Below are positions 1-10,362 of a stretch of DNA of 64,000 nt, piece by piece. The stretch comes from Impatiens glandulifera (taxonomy: Eukaryota > Streptophyta > Magnoliopsida > Ericales > Balsaminaceae). The stretch covers positions 9,493,889 to 9,557,888 of the forward strand of contig NC_061864.1 in the NCBI RefSeq assembly GCF_907164915.1, written 5' to 3'. Below the pieces are notes generated by a model, which saw nothing but the letters and a program-made list of their open reading frames with translations, did no database searches and was not told the origin of the DNA. Made by a program: the position numbers and the translations under genes. Each line of letters begins with the position of its first letter. Position 1 is the stretch's first letter.

Positions 1-31
1 TTTTAAGCTTAAAATAAATATATATATATAC

Positions 32-1151
32 CGAGGAAGCAAGGCCATCTGAGTTGAGAAATTTAGCTAGCCCAAAATCACCTACAAAGCTCACATTCAC
101 CCGTGTTAAGAAATTGATAAGAAACAGCAAATGGATGAATAAATATTCGTATTTGACTTTTTAATCTTACCAAGGCGAATATCATTGTCTTTTGTGACGA
201 ATATGTTGGAACACTGACAACATAACAAGCATAAAATTTAAGAAACTGTGACTGCGAGAACAAGAAAAAACATGATGATGATTTATCATACCTTAAGATC
301 CCTGTGAAGAACGCGGTTCGTATGTAGATATTCCACAGCTAACAAGAGCTGAGTAAGCCATTTGCACAATTTCTATAGCCAAAACAGGAAAAACGATAGG
401 CACAAAAGAACCTACATCATCAAACACATGTGAAATATTATTCTTTTGATTACCTCCTCTGGGAAATACGACCCTTTAGCCTTCTTCAAAATCGCAGCCC
501 TGGTTGATGAAAAAGAAAACAGTCAGTTAACTTCAATGCCCACACAATTTAAGAGGACATAAGAAACTGGGTATAAATTCTACATGTCTCCTCCTTCACA
601 GTAGCTAGTCACTATGCATACACAGGATGATCCCTGCAGCAGCAGCAGCAGCAGCAGCAAAACAAGAACAGTTTTAAGTTTAGAAACCAATCTACCATGT
701 ATTTGATGCAAATTTGAGTTTTAATTTTACCTTGTCTACCCAAGAATCTTTATATTGCACAATGTATGGATGACTTAGCTTTGCTATCAACTCCATCTAA
801 AAAAAGGAATGTTTTTTATACCATGAAAACCCTAAATAAGGAAGCTTAATAAATGAATGAAATCAAGAACCGACCGACCTCCTGAAGTGCTGTCTTCTTG
901 AACTTGTCTGTCTGCTTAGCCAAACGGATCTTCTTTAACACGTACCTGTTTACAATCAGAACGACTAAATCGCGACTATGACGACCTAGACAGCAAAATG
1001 AAAGAATAAGAAGAAGGAGAAAAAAATACTTCTTTTTCTCATCTTTGTGGAGAACAAGGAAGGCGGCGCCAAAAGAACCTCTTCCAATTTGCTCAATAAG
1101 CTCATAATCGTCCATCTTAGAACATTTATCAGCGTTGTCTGTCTCCATCAT
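32..1151 (-). CDS. NEK5: NIMA-related protein kinase (NEK5-like), 5' part only
   Basis: Ser/Thr kinase of the plant NEK family; members act on microtubules and directional cell growth. Eight coding exons can be joined: 1151-1030, 945-879, 796-731, 633-584, 499-454, 372-292, 213-171 and 81-32. All junctions are GT-AG and phases match, giving about 175 aa in frame. Visible motifs: [18 protein letters not shown] (glycine loop), [11 protein letters not shown] (VAIK lysine), [14 protein letters not shown] (hinge), VLHRDLKCSNIF (catalytic loop, HRD intact) and GDFGLAKFL (DFG intact). Catalytic residues are all present. The exon ending at 32 is followed by a donor, so the activation segment and C-lobe lie off the left edge. 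The N-terminus ([11 protein letters not shown]) and the [14 protein letters not shown] hinge favour the NEK5 clade over NEK1-4 from memory of Arabidopsis sequences. Met codons at 1151 and 1148 are both possible starts. A UTR intron may lie upstream. Confidence 0.93.
637..659. repeat. (CAG)7 microsatellite next to a NEK splice acceptor
   Basis: Seven CAG units (CTG on the gene strand). They form the last bases of the NEK intron and end directly in the acceptor CAG used for the exon starting at 633. The repeat replaces the usual polypyrimidine tract and supplies several alternative CAG acceptors in tandem. Confidence 0.85.
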
Positions 1152-3113
1152 AGTAATAGTATCTCCGAGAGTGAGATTGTTGGTTTGGTCCTTCGAAGAA
1201 TCAAAAGATGAGTTGGGTCAGCAATTAAAAGAGCGTAATCGTCAAAAAGTAGGAAAGAATGAATGAAAGAGACGAGGAGAATACCAAAGACGACGAAGAA
1301 CTGTCTTGCCCTGCGATGCCCGCAATTTGGCGAATGAAAGTCGGGATAAATGATTCTGGCAATTAATTGTTCTTATGTGGGTTTGGATGGTAGGTAAGAG
1401 AAGGGGGGTAAAAACGACTCTGAGTAAAGCTACAGTCCAAACAATTATGGCACCAACAACAAATTTCTTGTGTGTGGGTCGTGCAAAGGTACACAAAAGA
1501 AAGCAACTTGATTTAAGTATTAATACCAAAAGTGGGTTTTAGATGATAAGGCCAGCTACCCAAGAATCAACTCAAATAAACAAGTCAAGCACAAGCTCAA
1601 GAACAGTTCAAAGAAAGAAGGAAGGAAAGAATTTAGCATACAAAATGATGATTTACCATTTAGAAATGGGTGGGGCATACTGTAATGAAGCCAAAGAGAA
1701 CTACTTTGCTTACATTTTCAGATTCATACTTGCTTCTTTTCTCTTCTCTTATCTGCTTTGCTTTTCTTATCTTAATTAGGATATTCTATATTTCAATTAA
1801 CACAAAAATCAATCAAGTTCAGTGGGAATCAATATATGACCCTTTTAATTAGTGTTCATCAAAAAGTGATTAGTGGGGTTGCCCTTGTTACTAATTGATT
1901 GAGATGCCCCTTTTGTATTTTATAACAATCATATTTTAAAACTTGAATGTTTTCATTTTTCATAACAATCATGACCCATTAGAGAGTTCAAATTTGGAAT
2001 GAGTTTTATCACTTTTTCTTGAGGTCGGATTTGTTCTCTGTAGAGTTTCATTACTCCGTTAAACCCGTCTTTTCGAAATTATCAGGGGTTAAAAGAAAAT
2101 GACGATGAAATTTACTTAAAAAGTTTAATTTTCTTCTCTTAAAGCAAATATTTTCCATATAAAAAACAGGGTAATAATAAGGTGTGAAGTCAATCCGTCC
2201 AACCAAAAAGTTGCTATCTAACCTAATTTAGATGCTTAAGAGCACTAAAATGCCAAGTAGCTTCCTTAATAGGGTTTTTGTAGTCATTGTTATTTATTTA
2301 TTTATCCTGCTTTCTAACTTATTTTCTGGAGCAATGAAACCAACCATACACTTAAAAAAATCAGTCTTTACAGAGAGACGCCATTAATGATTGACAGGAA
2401 GAACAACATCGATCATCACTCATTGCACAAAGAATTTAAAAAAATTAATTAATTATAATTTCACAATAAGCCCAAATAAAAATAGAAAACCCTAAAATAC
2501 TTGGCCAGCCAGCCAGCCAGCCAATCGGTCGGTGGCTACACAACCTAGCCTACCTCAGGAAGAAAGTGGTCCCAGGTTCTTGATACATCTATTCAACAAC
2601 TGCTGCTGCTGCTATCTTTTTCTCAATACAAATTAGGGGCCTAGCTAGCTTACCTACCTATCTATCTACACTTCTATTCCTATTTGTGCCGTCTGCAATG
2701 CTAATTTGTTCATATCTCACCTATATATCCAAATGTGACAAAAATAGTAGCTATGAATAATAATAATAATAATACATATAAAATAATGCCAGAAACAGGA
2801 ACAGTGAAAGAGGCAAACCCATATTTATTTTTCTCTTCTTATACATTATCCAGCTAGGGTTTGTATAGTTGGTTTGATGATGTATGGAATCTTTATTGAA
2901 CTGGTTGTCAGTTCTTTTGATTTAATGAAGTTTGGACCTCTGTACCAATGGTGGACTATGTTCTAGTTTCATTACATCTTCAATAATCTCCAGTTCTACA
3001 CTTTGTTTGATGTGGGAATGAAGTGAAATATGTTAATAAGATTTGATTGGTGATTGACAATTTTATCTATAGTTCTCAACTTTTTTAAGTTAGTTGTGTT
3101 TAATTCACATATT
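1152..3113. other. Gene-free spacer: NEK leader/promoter side and simple repeats
   Basis: The first ~150 bases should hold the NEK 5' UTR. The rest has no ORF with recognisable domains. A short (CCAG)n run lies at about 2505-2522, CTG runs at 2579-2592 and a TAA/AAT run near 2757-2773. The 2,480-2,720 stretch is less AT-rich than its surroundings, but I found no miRNA or coding signature in it. Confidence 0.5.
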
Positions 3114-3118
3114 AGTAC

Positions 3119-3367
3119 AGTTGAATAGCTTTGAATAGTTGGGCTTCTTAATGGCCGACCCAATTCTTCTGTATTAGGGTTTCAGAGGACCGAGTGTTAT
3201 ATAAACTCGTGTTATAACCCTAGTTTGTCATATCATTTCTGTAAACAATCTTCTTAATAATAATATCTCTCTTCTGGGTGGATGTAGTCAAGTTCTATCT
3301 TGGTGAACCACGTTAAATCTCTGTTCTTTTTATTGTTTACGTCATTATCACGCGTTCCGTTCTAATA
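3119..3367 (+). repeat. 5' LTR
   Basis: Aligns along its whole length with 7660-7923. It contains a TATA-like motif (TTATATAAAC, about 3197-3206) shared with the other LTR. Its ends have decayed: the start reads AGTTGAATAG against TGTTGAATAG, and the end TTCTAATA against TTCTAACA. It lacks a ~14 bp segment present in the 3' copy. Confidence 0.93.
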
Positions 3368-3370
3368 AAC

Positions 3371-3382
3371 TGGTATCAAAGT
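3371..3382 (+). other. Primer-binding site (initiator Met-tRNA)
   Basis: TGGTATCAAAG lies three bases after the 5' LTR. Plant Copia elements typically have TGGTATCAGAGC here, complementary to the 3' end of initiator Met-tRNA. One internal G-to-A difference fits the general decay of the element. Confidence 0.85.
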
Positions 3383-3416
3383 TTCAGGCTATTCAATTGT
3401 TTGTTCTTCAACTGAG

Positions 3417-4230
3417 ATGGCAGCAGTGAACATTAAAATCGGCAAGTTCACGGGGATAAACAATTTTAGCATATGACAGATCAAGATGCGGACTTTGTTA
3501 AAACAAGAGGGCCTATGGGGGGCACTGAAAGTGTCATTAGGAGCAGATATAACCACTGAGATGGCCATTCTGAAGGAGAAGACGCATTCAACAATAATGG
3601 TGTGTCTTACAGACGATGTTATCATCGAGGTCTCAGAGGAGGATAAGACCACTGGGTTGACGAAGTCACTCACCAATAAGTTGCTTCTGAATCAACGTTT
3701 GTTCACTCTACGAATGCAGGAAGGTATGCAAATTAGAGAACACCTAGATCAATTAAATTCTATTATGTTAGAATTAAGAAAATATTAATGTTAAAGTTGA
3801 TGATGAAGATGCTGCATTAATCTTGTTAGTATCTTTGCCTCCATCATATGAAAATTTTGTCCAGTCTTTCTATGTTGATACAATTACAAATAGTCTGGAA
3901 GATGTCAGGTCTGCCCTTCATTCAAGGGATCTACGTCATATGGCGTCTGGTACAATTACAGATAGTCAAGCTTCAGGGTTGTTTACCAGCGGAAATAATG
4001 GGCGAGGGAAAGAGAAGAAACGCGACAAGTCGTTTACTTCAAGGGGTCCTAAGCCGATTAATATCTGCAATTACTGCAAAGAGAAAGGACATTGGAAGAA
4101 TGAATGCCCTTTGAAGAAAAATCCACAAAAATTTGATTTTGGTTCTGCAGCTGTTGCAGAAGATAATATATTATCTGACGATGACATTATTCTAATGGTA
4201 GATGGTCATACCCATCAAACTGATGCATGA
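3417..4230 (+). pseudogene. Copia gag, broken
   Basis: Starts at ATG 3417 with the Tork-type beginning (MAAVNIKIGKFTG). An in-frame TGA at 3474-3476 stands where relatives have Trp. The frame continues through the capsid region (LTNKLLLNQRLFTLRMQEG) to about 3780, where an extra base in an A-run shifts frame. It resumes in the second frame (LLVSLPPSYENFV) and reaches a zinc knuckle CNYCKEKGHWKNEC (CX2CX4HX4C) near 4069-4110. A second TGA, again at an expected Trp, ends this stretch at 4228-4230. Confidence 0.9.
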
Positions 4231-5451
4231 GTTGTTGATTCTGGAGCTTCGTATCATATTTGCCCTCGAAAAGAGTGGTTTGAATCCTACAAACAGGTAG
4301 ATGGTGGCAGTGTTTTTATGACTAATAGTTCTGTTTGTAAGACAGTTGGGATTGGTTCAATCAAGATCAGGACACACGATGGTAGATTATGTACACTAAA
4401 TAAAGTTAGACATGTTCCACTTATCACTAAGAACTTGATATCTCTAAGTATGTTAGATATTAAAGGATTTTGATTCAACGGTGAAAATGGAGTTCTGAAT
4501 GTGTGCAAGTGTTCTGATGTTATTCTGAAAGGTGTCAAGAATGGCACTTTATATTTTTTGCAAGGTTCTATCGTCTCAGGTTCTGTTTCTGTTGCATCCT
4601 CAGAGATTCACAAGGATGATATGACTAAACGTTGACATATGAGGCTTAGTCATATGAGTGAAAGGGGAATGCAGATTCTAGCAAAGGAGGATCTTTTTGA
4701 AGGTCACAACATCACGAGTCTTGACTTTTGTGAGCATTGTGTTTTTGAGAAACTACATCGCAACAAGTTTCTAAAGGCTATTCACACGACAAAAGACACA
4801 CTTGATTATATCCATTCAGATTGTTGGGGTCCAGCTAGCGTTGAATCTATTGGAGGTCAGAGATACTTCTTGACAGTGATTGATGATTTCTCAAGGATGA
4901 CTTGGTTGTTTGTCATGAGAAATAAAGGAGAAGGATTTAGATACTTCAAAGGATGGAAAACGTTGGTGGAAAATCAAACTAGAAAGAAAATCAAAAGGTT
5001 GCAAACTGAGAATGGTCTGGAGTTTTGTTCATTTGATTTCAATTAGTTCTGCAAGGATGCAGGGATTGCTCGACATCACACGGTAAGACATACGCCACAG
5101 CAGAATGATATAGCTGAAAGAATGAATAAGACATTATTGGAAAGAGTAAGGTGCATGCTCTCTAATGCAAAGCTTGATAAAAGTTTTTGGGCAGCGGCGA
5201 TGACTACATCATTTTATTTGATAAATCGTGGGCCTCACACCGGGATTAACTACAAAACATCTTACGAGATATGGTCTGGAAAATTTGTTGATTACTCGGG
5301 TCTAAAAGTATTTGGTTGCACAGTTTATTATCATGTCAGTGATGGTAAATTAGAGACAAGAGCGAAGAAAAGAGTATTTGTGGGCTATGGAGATGGTGTA
5401 AAAGGATACAAAATATGGTCTTCATCTGAAAAAAAGAGTTATTCTGAGTAG
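4231..5451 (+). pseudogene. Copia protease and integrase, broken
   Basis: Same frame as the second gag half. The aspartic protease signature VVDSGASYHI starts at 4231. In-frame stops occur at 4471 (TGA), 4633 (TGA, in the L-W-HMRL motif) and 5044 (TAG). The integrase shows the H/C zinc region (LSHMSERGM ... CEHCVFEK) and the core with D (IDDFSR) and E (QNDIAERMN). A frameshift in an A-run near 5430 ends the readable stretch. Confidence 0.88.
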
Positions 5452-5530
5452 AAATGTCATATTTGATGAGAACTCTATACTTAACTCTATTGAGAAATCT
5501 GTAGTAGAAAGCAGTAGTGCTAACAAACAG

Positions 5531-7241
5531 GTGGAGTTAGAAACTATTTTACAAAAGGAAAAAGAACCCCACGTTGAGGATCAGCTGCTAGAGTTTGAAC
5601 AATTAGATTCTCAACTATTTGAAGTTATTCATGAGAGTGTAGCTGAAGGTCGGTTAAGGAGGAATGGAGTTAGACCACCTCAAAGATACAGTTATGATAT
5701 GGTTGGTTATGCACTACAAGTTGCTTATGAGGAAGTGAATACGTCTGTACCATCCACTTACAAAGAAGTTGTATCCGGGTTTGAAGTTGCGTAGTGGTTC
5801 ACAGTTACAGGGAAAAATGTTATTACCTGCAAATGAGTTTTAAAAAAAATGAAGGTATAACAGTTGTTGAAGGAGTCAAGTTTAAGGCTCGAATTGTTAC
5901 AAGAGGGTTCAATTAGAAGGAGGGAGTAGACTATAACGAAATTTTCTCACCAATAGTCAAACATACTTCTATCAGGGTGTTACTAGCAATAGTGACACAT
6001 CAGGATTTGGAGCTCGAACAACTTGATGTGAAAACACCATTTATATATGGAGAGTTAGAGGAAGAAATATACATGACTCATCCAGAAGGTTTCCAAGTTT
6101 CAGGAAATGAAAAATATGTTTGCAAGTTGAAGAAGTCTTTATACGGACTTAAACAGTCTCCAAGGCAGAGATATAAGAGGTTTGACAACTTTATGATGTC
6201 TCTTAACTACAAGAGGAGTGCATATGACTGTTGTGTGTACTACAACAAGTTGAAGGATGACTCATTCATCTACCTAGTCTTGTATGTAGATGACATGTTG
6301 GTAGCAACAAAGAGCAAAACAGATGTCCAGAAGCTAAAAGATCTTCTAAATGCTGATTTTGACATGAAAGATCTAGGAGTAGCTCGGAAAATTCTAGGAA
6401 TGAAGATTCTTAAAGATAGAGGCCAGGAGAAAATTTTCTTATCACAAAAAGGTTACATTGAGAATGTGTTGTCAAGGTTTGGGATGTCATCAGTTAAACC
6501 TATAGATACACCTTATGCTGCTAATATTCATCTTACTACATTGTTTGCTCCTCAGACAAATGAAGAGAAAAAGTATATGACTCGAGTTCCTTATTCTAGT
6601 GCAGTAGGGAGTTTGATGTATACTATGGTTTGTACAAGACCAGATCTGACCCAAACAGTGAGTGTTGTGAGCAGATTTATGGTACAACTAGGGAAGGATC
6701 ATTGGAAAGTTTTGAAGAGGATATGCAGGTATCTACGGGGAACTTTTGATGTTGGTCTCATATATGGAGGTGATACACAATGTCTGATTACTGGGTATTC
6801 AGATTCTGATTATGCTGGAGACGTTAATAGTAGGAGATCTATGACTAGTTATGTATTTACTTTTGGGGCTCAGTTGTTAGTTGGAAAGCGACTCTGCAAC
6901 CTACTATGACTCCGTCTACAACAGAAGCAGAGTACATGGCATTAACAAAAGCTGCTAAAGAGGGAATATGGCTGAAAGAATTAATTAGTGATCTGGGCCT
7001 ACATCAGGATCAAGCAATTGTCTTCTGTGACAGTCTGAATGTTATATGCTTAGCCAAAGATCAAGTTCATCATGAACGGACTAAGCATATTGATATGCGA
7101 TATTATTTCCTAAAGACTGAGAAGAGGATAAAGGTGAAAAAGGTAGGAACTGCTGACAATCCTGTTGATATGTTCATCAAGCCATTTCCTCATAGCAAGT
7201 TCCAACATTGTTTGGACTTGCTTAACGTCAGAAACTGTTAG
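5531..7241 (+). pseudogene. Copia reverse transcriptase and RNase H, broken
   Basis: A stretch from 5531 ends at TAG 5792. A short damaged part with further stops (about 5837 and 5911) and a frameshift leads into the longest intact piece, 5977-6909. This carries LDVKTPFIYGELEEEIYM, CKLKKSLYGLKQSPRQ and the polymerase box YVDDML. A frameshift near 6870 separates it from the RNase H end (STTEAEYMAL ... HIDMRYYFL), which closes at TAG 7241. The YVDD aspartates and RNase H acidic residues are still present, but the protein cannot be made in one piece. Confidence 0.92.
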
Positions 7242-7293
7242 TTGCCCTATGGGCAACTTTAGAAGAGAAAGATAGAAAAGATTGAACATATGA

Positions 7294-7632
7294 GCATTGA
7301 CTAATGCATTTGGGCCATCTAGGCATTGACTAATGCATCTGGGTCATCTTGGCATTGACTAATACATCTGGGTCATCTGGGCATTGACTAATGCATCTAG
7401 GCCATCTGGTATTGACGAATGCATCTGGGTCATATAGTATTGACTAATACATCTGGGCCATTTGGCACCGGCGAGTGCATCTGGGCCATCCGACACCGGT
7501 GAGTGCATTTGGGCCATTCGACACTGGTGAGTGCATTTGGGTCATTCGGCACCGGCGAGTGCATCTGGGCCATCTAACATTGACGAATGTATTTGGGAGA
7601 TCTATGCATTGACTAATGCACCTGGGACATTT
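7294..7632 (+). repeat. 28-29 bp tandem array in the retrotransposon 3' UTR, ~12 units
   Basis: Twelve imperfect units modelled on GCATTGACTAATGCATCTGG followed by GCCATCTG lie between the RNase H stop and the 3' LTR. The first three are 29 bp and the next mostly 28 bp. Units 7-10 form a GC-richer subfamily (CACCGGCGAGTGCATCTGGG), suggesting two amplification rounds. Each unit includes the small palindrome-like core TGCATTAG/CTAATGCA. No ORF need be invoked. Confidence 0.92.
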
Positions 7633-7659
7633 GAGAGAATTCAAGTCAAGGTAGAGATT

Positions 7660-7923
7660 TGTTGAATAGATTTGAATAGTTGAGCTTTTTTAATGGGCTA
7701 GCCCAATTCTCTAATTGTTAGAGTTTCTGTATTAAGGTTTCAGGGGACCAAGTATTATATAAACTCGTGTTATAACTCTAGTTTGTCATATCATCTTTAT
7801 AAACAATCTTCTCAATAATAATCTCTCTCTTATGGGTGGACGTAGTCAATTTCTATCTTGATGAACCACGTTAAATCTGTCCTTTTTATTATTTACGTCA
7901 TTCTCACGCGTTCCATTCTAACA
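7660..7923 (+). repeat. 3' LTR
   Basis: Begins TGTTGAATAG and ends TTCTAACA, the canonical TG...CA termini with a TGTT/AACA inverted repeat. It pairs with the LTR at 3119-3367. The purine-rich tract directly upstream (about 7647-7657) is weak. It keeps the TATA-like ATTATATAAAC shared by both LTRs. Confidence 0.93.
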
Positions 7924-7928
7924 GGTAC

Positions 7929-9030
7929 ATTCACACTATGACAGATGATCTTGTTAAAAAAATCTTCATAGTTGATGATTTTGTATTTTTTTTAAGTTTT
8001 TCAATTTTTTATTTTTTTTATCATTTTTTTATCATTTTTATTGTCATGTTTTTGTTGTTGTGTTTTAACAACATTTTATTTTTCATAAAACTATTTTTTT
8101 TAAAATATTTTTTTATACAAAAATAATTCTTATTAATTCAAATAAGGAGTTAAATATGAATATTAACTTATAAATAATACAAAATAACATTTAAATAATA
8201 AAAAATTCAACGATTTTGAAATTTTTATGATGACTTCAAACACGATCACAAATTTGTTTGAGTATCATAATGATAAGTCAGAAAATATAGTAACCCGAAC
8301 AAAACTAATCATGCATGTAAAAAAATCATTATTAAATGAACTAGTAAAATTTGTCTATGCCCATGGCCGTGGATTGTTTTTTAATAAGTTAGAGATAGGT
8401 CGATGATGCTTCAAAACTATTATAAATATATACTTTTTCTTCCAACCAATACATTTATTTATTTATTGGGGTTTGGTAGATAAACATTCCCTTCACTTTC
8501 TTGTATGTTAGCAACCCATTTATTATTTTTCAATTTATGAGGCATGACCTCATGAGAATATATATATATTAACAACAATTATATTTAATTGAAAAGTGAA
8601 TCAACATAGTTACAAATCCAACTATGATTAAGGTTATCAATTTTTGCTAGATTTGCAACACTGCCATCAACATTCAAATTGAAGAACAGTTTAGGACTAA
8701 AAATACATTAATATATAACACAGTTTTGAAAATAATTCCATGAATATCTCATCGAAATAGATTTACAATTAAGAACAATAACAAGAACAAACGCCCATTG
8801 AGAAATGCTGCAAACATTTTAAAGGGACCACTAAAAAACCTTATTTCTCCAAACCTCAATTCCGTCCTTCACTTCCAAATATTCCAACATTCAAAATTTT
8901 CCTCCATTTTATTTTTTATAAATAATAATATATTTACATTAAAAAAAAAGTTGAGAATTATGTCCATAAATTACTGGGCTCTTATTCAGATTATTAAAAT
9001 TTGGGCTGAGATCGTAAAGATATAAGACAA
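7929..9030. other. AT-rich gene-free spacer
   Basis: No ORF with domain-like composition. T-rich and A-rich runs explain the open frames seen here. No element boundaries recognised. Confidence 0.5.
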
Positions 9031-9040
9031 GCTCTCCTCC

Positions 9041-9056
9041 ATTGGGCCAGCCCATA
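9041..9056. promoter_or_regulatory. Candidate TGGGCC/GGCCCA (site II-like) promoter motifs
   Basis: ATTGGGCCAGCCCATAG upstream of the stress-associated protein gene carries TGGGCC and GCCCA in opposite orientation. This is the usual look of plant TCP-bound site II boxes in broadly expressed genes. The position, some 130 bases before the CT-rich leader, is plausible. Functional assignment is inference. Confidence 0.35.
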
Positions 9057-9439
9057 GAATGTTCTAGAATATAGATTATTGTAATTTGGTTTGGTGACGG
9101 CAGGTAATTTGGCCTCACCGGCTCATGTGAAAGCGTCTGTTTGCCTGAGAAAAAGCAGTCTTAAAATGGATCAATGGCGATTCTAATCCTCTCCTCCTCC
9201 TTCTCTCTCTCTAAAAACGTTGTTAATATTTCTCTCTACTTTACGTCGCGAACCACATCACCGATCATCGCTCGGTGAGCCTCAGATTAGCGTAATCTTT
9301 TTTCGTTTTTCTTCTTCTTCAATTCTAGTTTTGCTTCCCTTCCGGGTTTCCTTTCGTTTTCTAACATTCTTCTGATTCAGGGATCCTCTGGTTCGGTTTT
9401 GCACGTCGAAGATTAGCGAAAGCTATTGTCTTGGATCAG

Positions 9440-9839
9440 GTTAGGAAGGATTTCCTTCAATTTCTTCTCCCTTCAGATTAGGGTTTCTCATTTCTGAATC
9501 CTCCGTTAATAATACTTCTTCAAAAACCCATCGGTAATTTTATCGATGTATATGAATCGAACGCCTCTATTTGTAGATTCCATCCGACTGTTTGCATTCT
9601 CAGAGTTATATGTATATTTGACTTTTCCATGTTTTTCATATAACTGAGATTTAGTCTTCCCGTTAAAGAACTGTACTTCCCTGGTGTTTTTTCTATCCAA
9701 AGTTTGCATCTTCAATTTAAGATGTTTCTTCTGAAGATCCCTTTGTATTGTGATCGGTGACACTTTTGACTTCAATTTAAGATGTTAATAATGAAAGGTT
9801 TAAAATTTGAAGTAAGATTTAATTTAATTTTATTGACAG
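9440..9839 (+). other. 5'-UTR intron of the A20/AN1 gene
   Basis: Donor GGATCAG|GTTAGG at 9440 and acceptor TTGACAG at 9839, followed by 13 bases to the start codon at 9853. Introns in the leader are usual in plant SAP genes. Upstream, 9,170-9,439 is CT-rich and reads as the leader exon. The antisense frame inside the intron is not a gene. Confidence 0.7.
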
Positions 9840-9852
9840 GGTTGTTGAACTA

Positions 9853-10362
9853 ATGGAGTCTTCTAAAGAGATAGGATGCAGAGCTGCAGAAGGACCAATC
9901 CTTTGCCTTAACAACTGCGGTTTCTTTGGAAGTGCAGCCACTATGAACATGTGTTCAAAATGTCACAAAGACATGATTTTGAAACAGGAGCAGGCCAAAC
10001 AAGCAGCTTCTTCTATTGATAACATTGTTAATGGAGGAGGAGGATCATGTAGCAATGGAAAAGAACCTGTTATCACCGGCGGCCCTGTAGACGTGCAAGC
10101 TGAACTGGTGGTGGACATGAAGATTGTAGCCTCCCCTAGCATTAGTTTAGAAGTGAAAGCAAAAGAGGGTCCCAGTCGATGCAGCTCTTGCCGAAAGCGT
10201 GTTGGGCTAACAGGTTTCAGTTGCAAGTGCGGAAACCTGTTTTGCTCTGATCATCGCCACTCTGACAAGCACGATTGCCACTATGATTACCAGACTGCTG
10301 GTCGGGATGCTATAGCCAAGGCTAACCCTGTTGTGAAGGCTGCGAAGCTTGATAAGATATAA
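9853..10362 (+). CDS. A20/AN1 zinc-finger stress-associated protein (SAP)
   Basis: Intronless 169-aa ORF. The A20 finger near the N-terminus has C18-X3-C22-X11-C34-X2-C37 ([20 protein letters not shown]). The C-terminal AN1 finger, from about residue 108, has the full C-X2-C ... CKC-X4-C-X2-H-X5-H-X-C ligand set ([13 protein letters not shown] ... KHDC). Plant SAPs of this A20-AN1 layout are 150-180 aa. They respond to abiotic stress, and several bind ubiquitin chains or act as E3 ligases or redox sensors. The middle is a flexible Gly/Ser/Val linker, as usual. All zinc ligands are intact. Subgroup (AtSAP number) cannot be decided by eye. Confidence 0.97.
   Translation: MESSKEIGCRAAEGPILCLNNCGFFGSAATMNMCSKCHKDMILKQEQAKQAASSIDNIVNGGGGSCSNGKEPVITGGPVDVQAELVVDMKIVASPSISLEVKAKEGPSRCSSCRKRVGLTGFSCKCGNLFCSDHRHSDKHDCHYDYQTAGRDAIAKANPVVKAAKLDKI

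Larger units (their letters stand above)
3119..7923 (+). mobile_element. Degenerate Copia LTR retrotransposon (Tork/Tnt1-like)
   Basis: About 4.8 kb element with two LTRs, a Met-tRNA primer site and the order gag, protease, integrase, reverse transcriptase, RNase H, which defines Copia. Domain wording resembles the Tork lineage (Tnt1). Flanking target duplications are AGTAC (3114-3118) and GGTAC (7924-7928) if the LTR is read as TG...CA. A one-base shift gives a perfect GTACA pair (3115-3119, 7925-7929). The coding region carries at least eight in-frame stops and several frameshifts, and the LTRs differ at roughly two dozen positions by eye. It is therefore old and not autonomous. A 28-29 bp tandem array sits between RNase H and the 3' LTR. 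Confidence 0.95.

Noticed and set aside
1242..1529. 95-codon minus-strand frame upstream of the NEK start
   Set aside because: No recognisable motif; the region is most likely promoter/leader of the kinase gene.
7294..7632. Possible CRISPR-like array because of regular 28-bp repeats
   Set aside because: Repeats are contiguous without unique spacers, and the locus is inside a plant retrotransposon.
9506..9775. 89-codon minus-strand frame upstream of the A20/AN1 gene
   Set aside because: It falls within the 5'-UTR intron and has no domain-like sequence.
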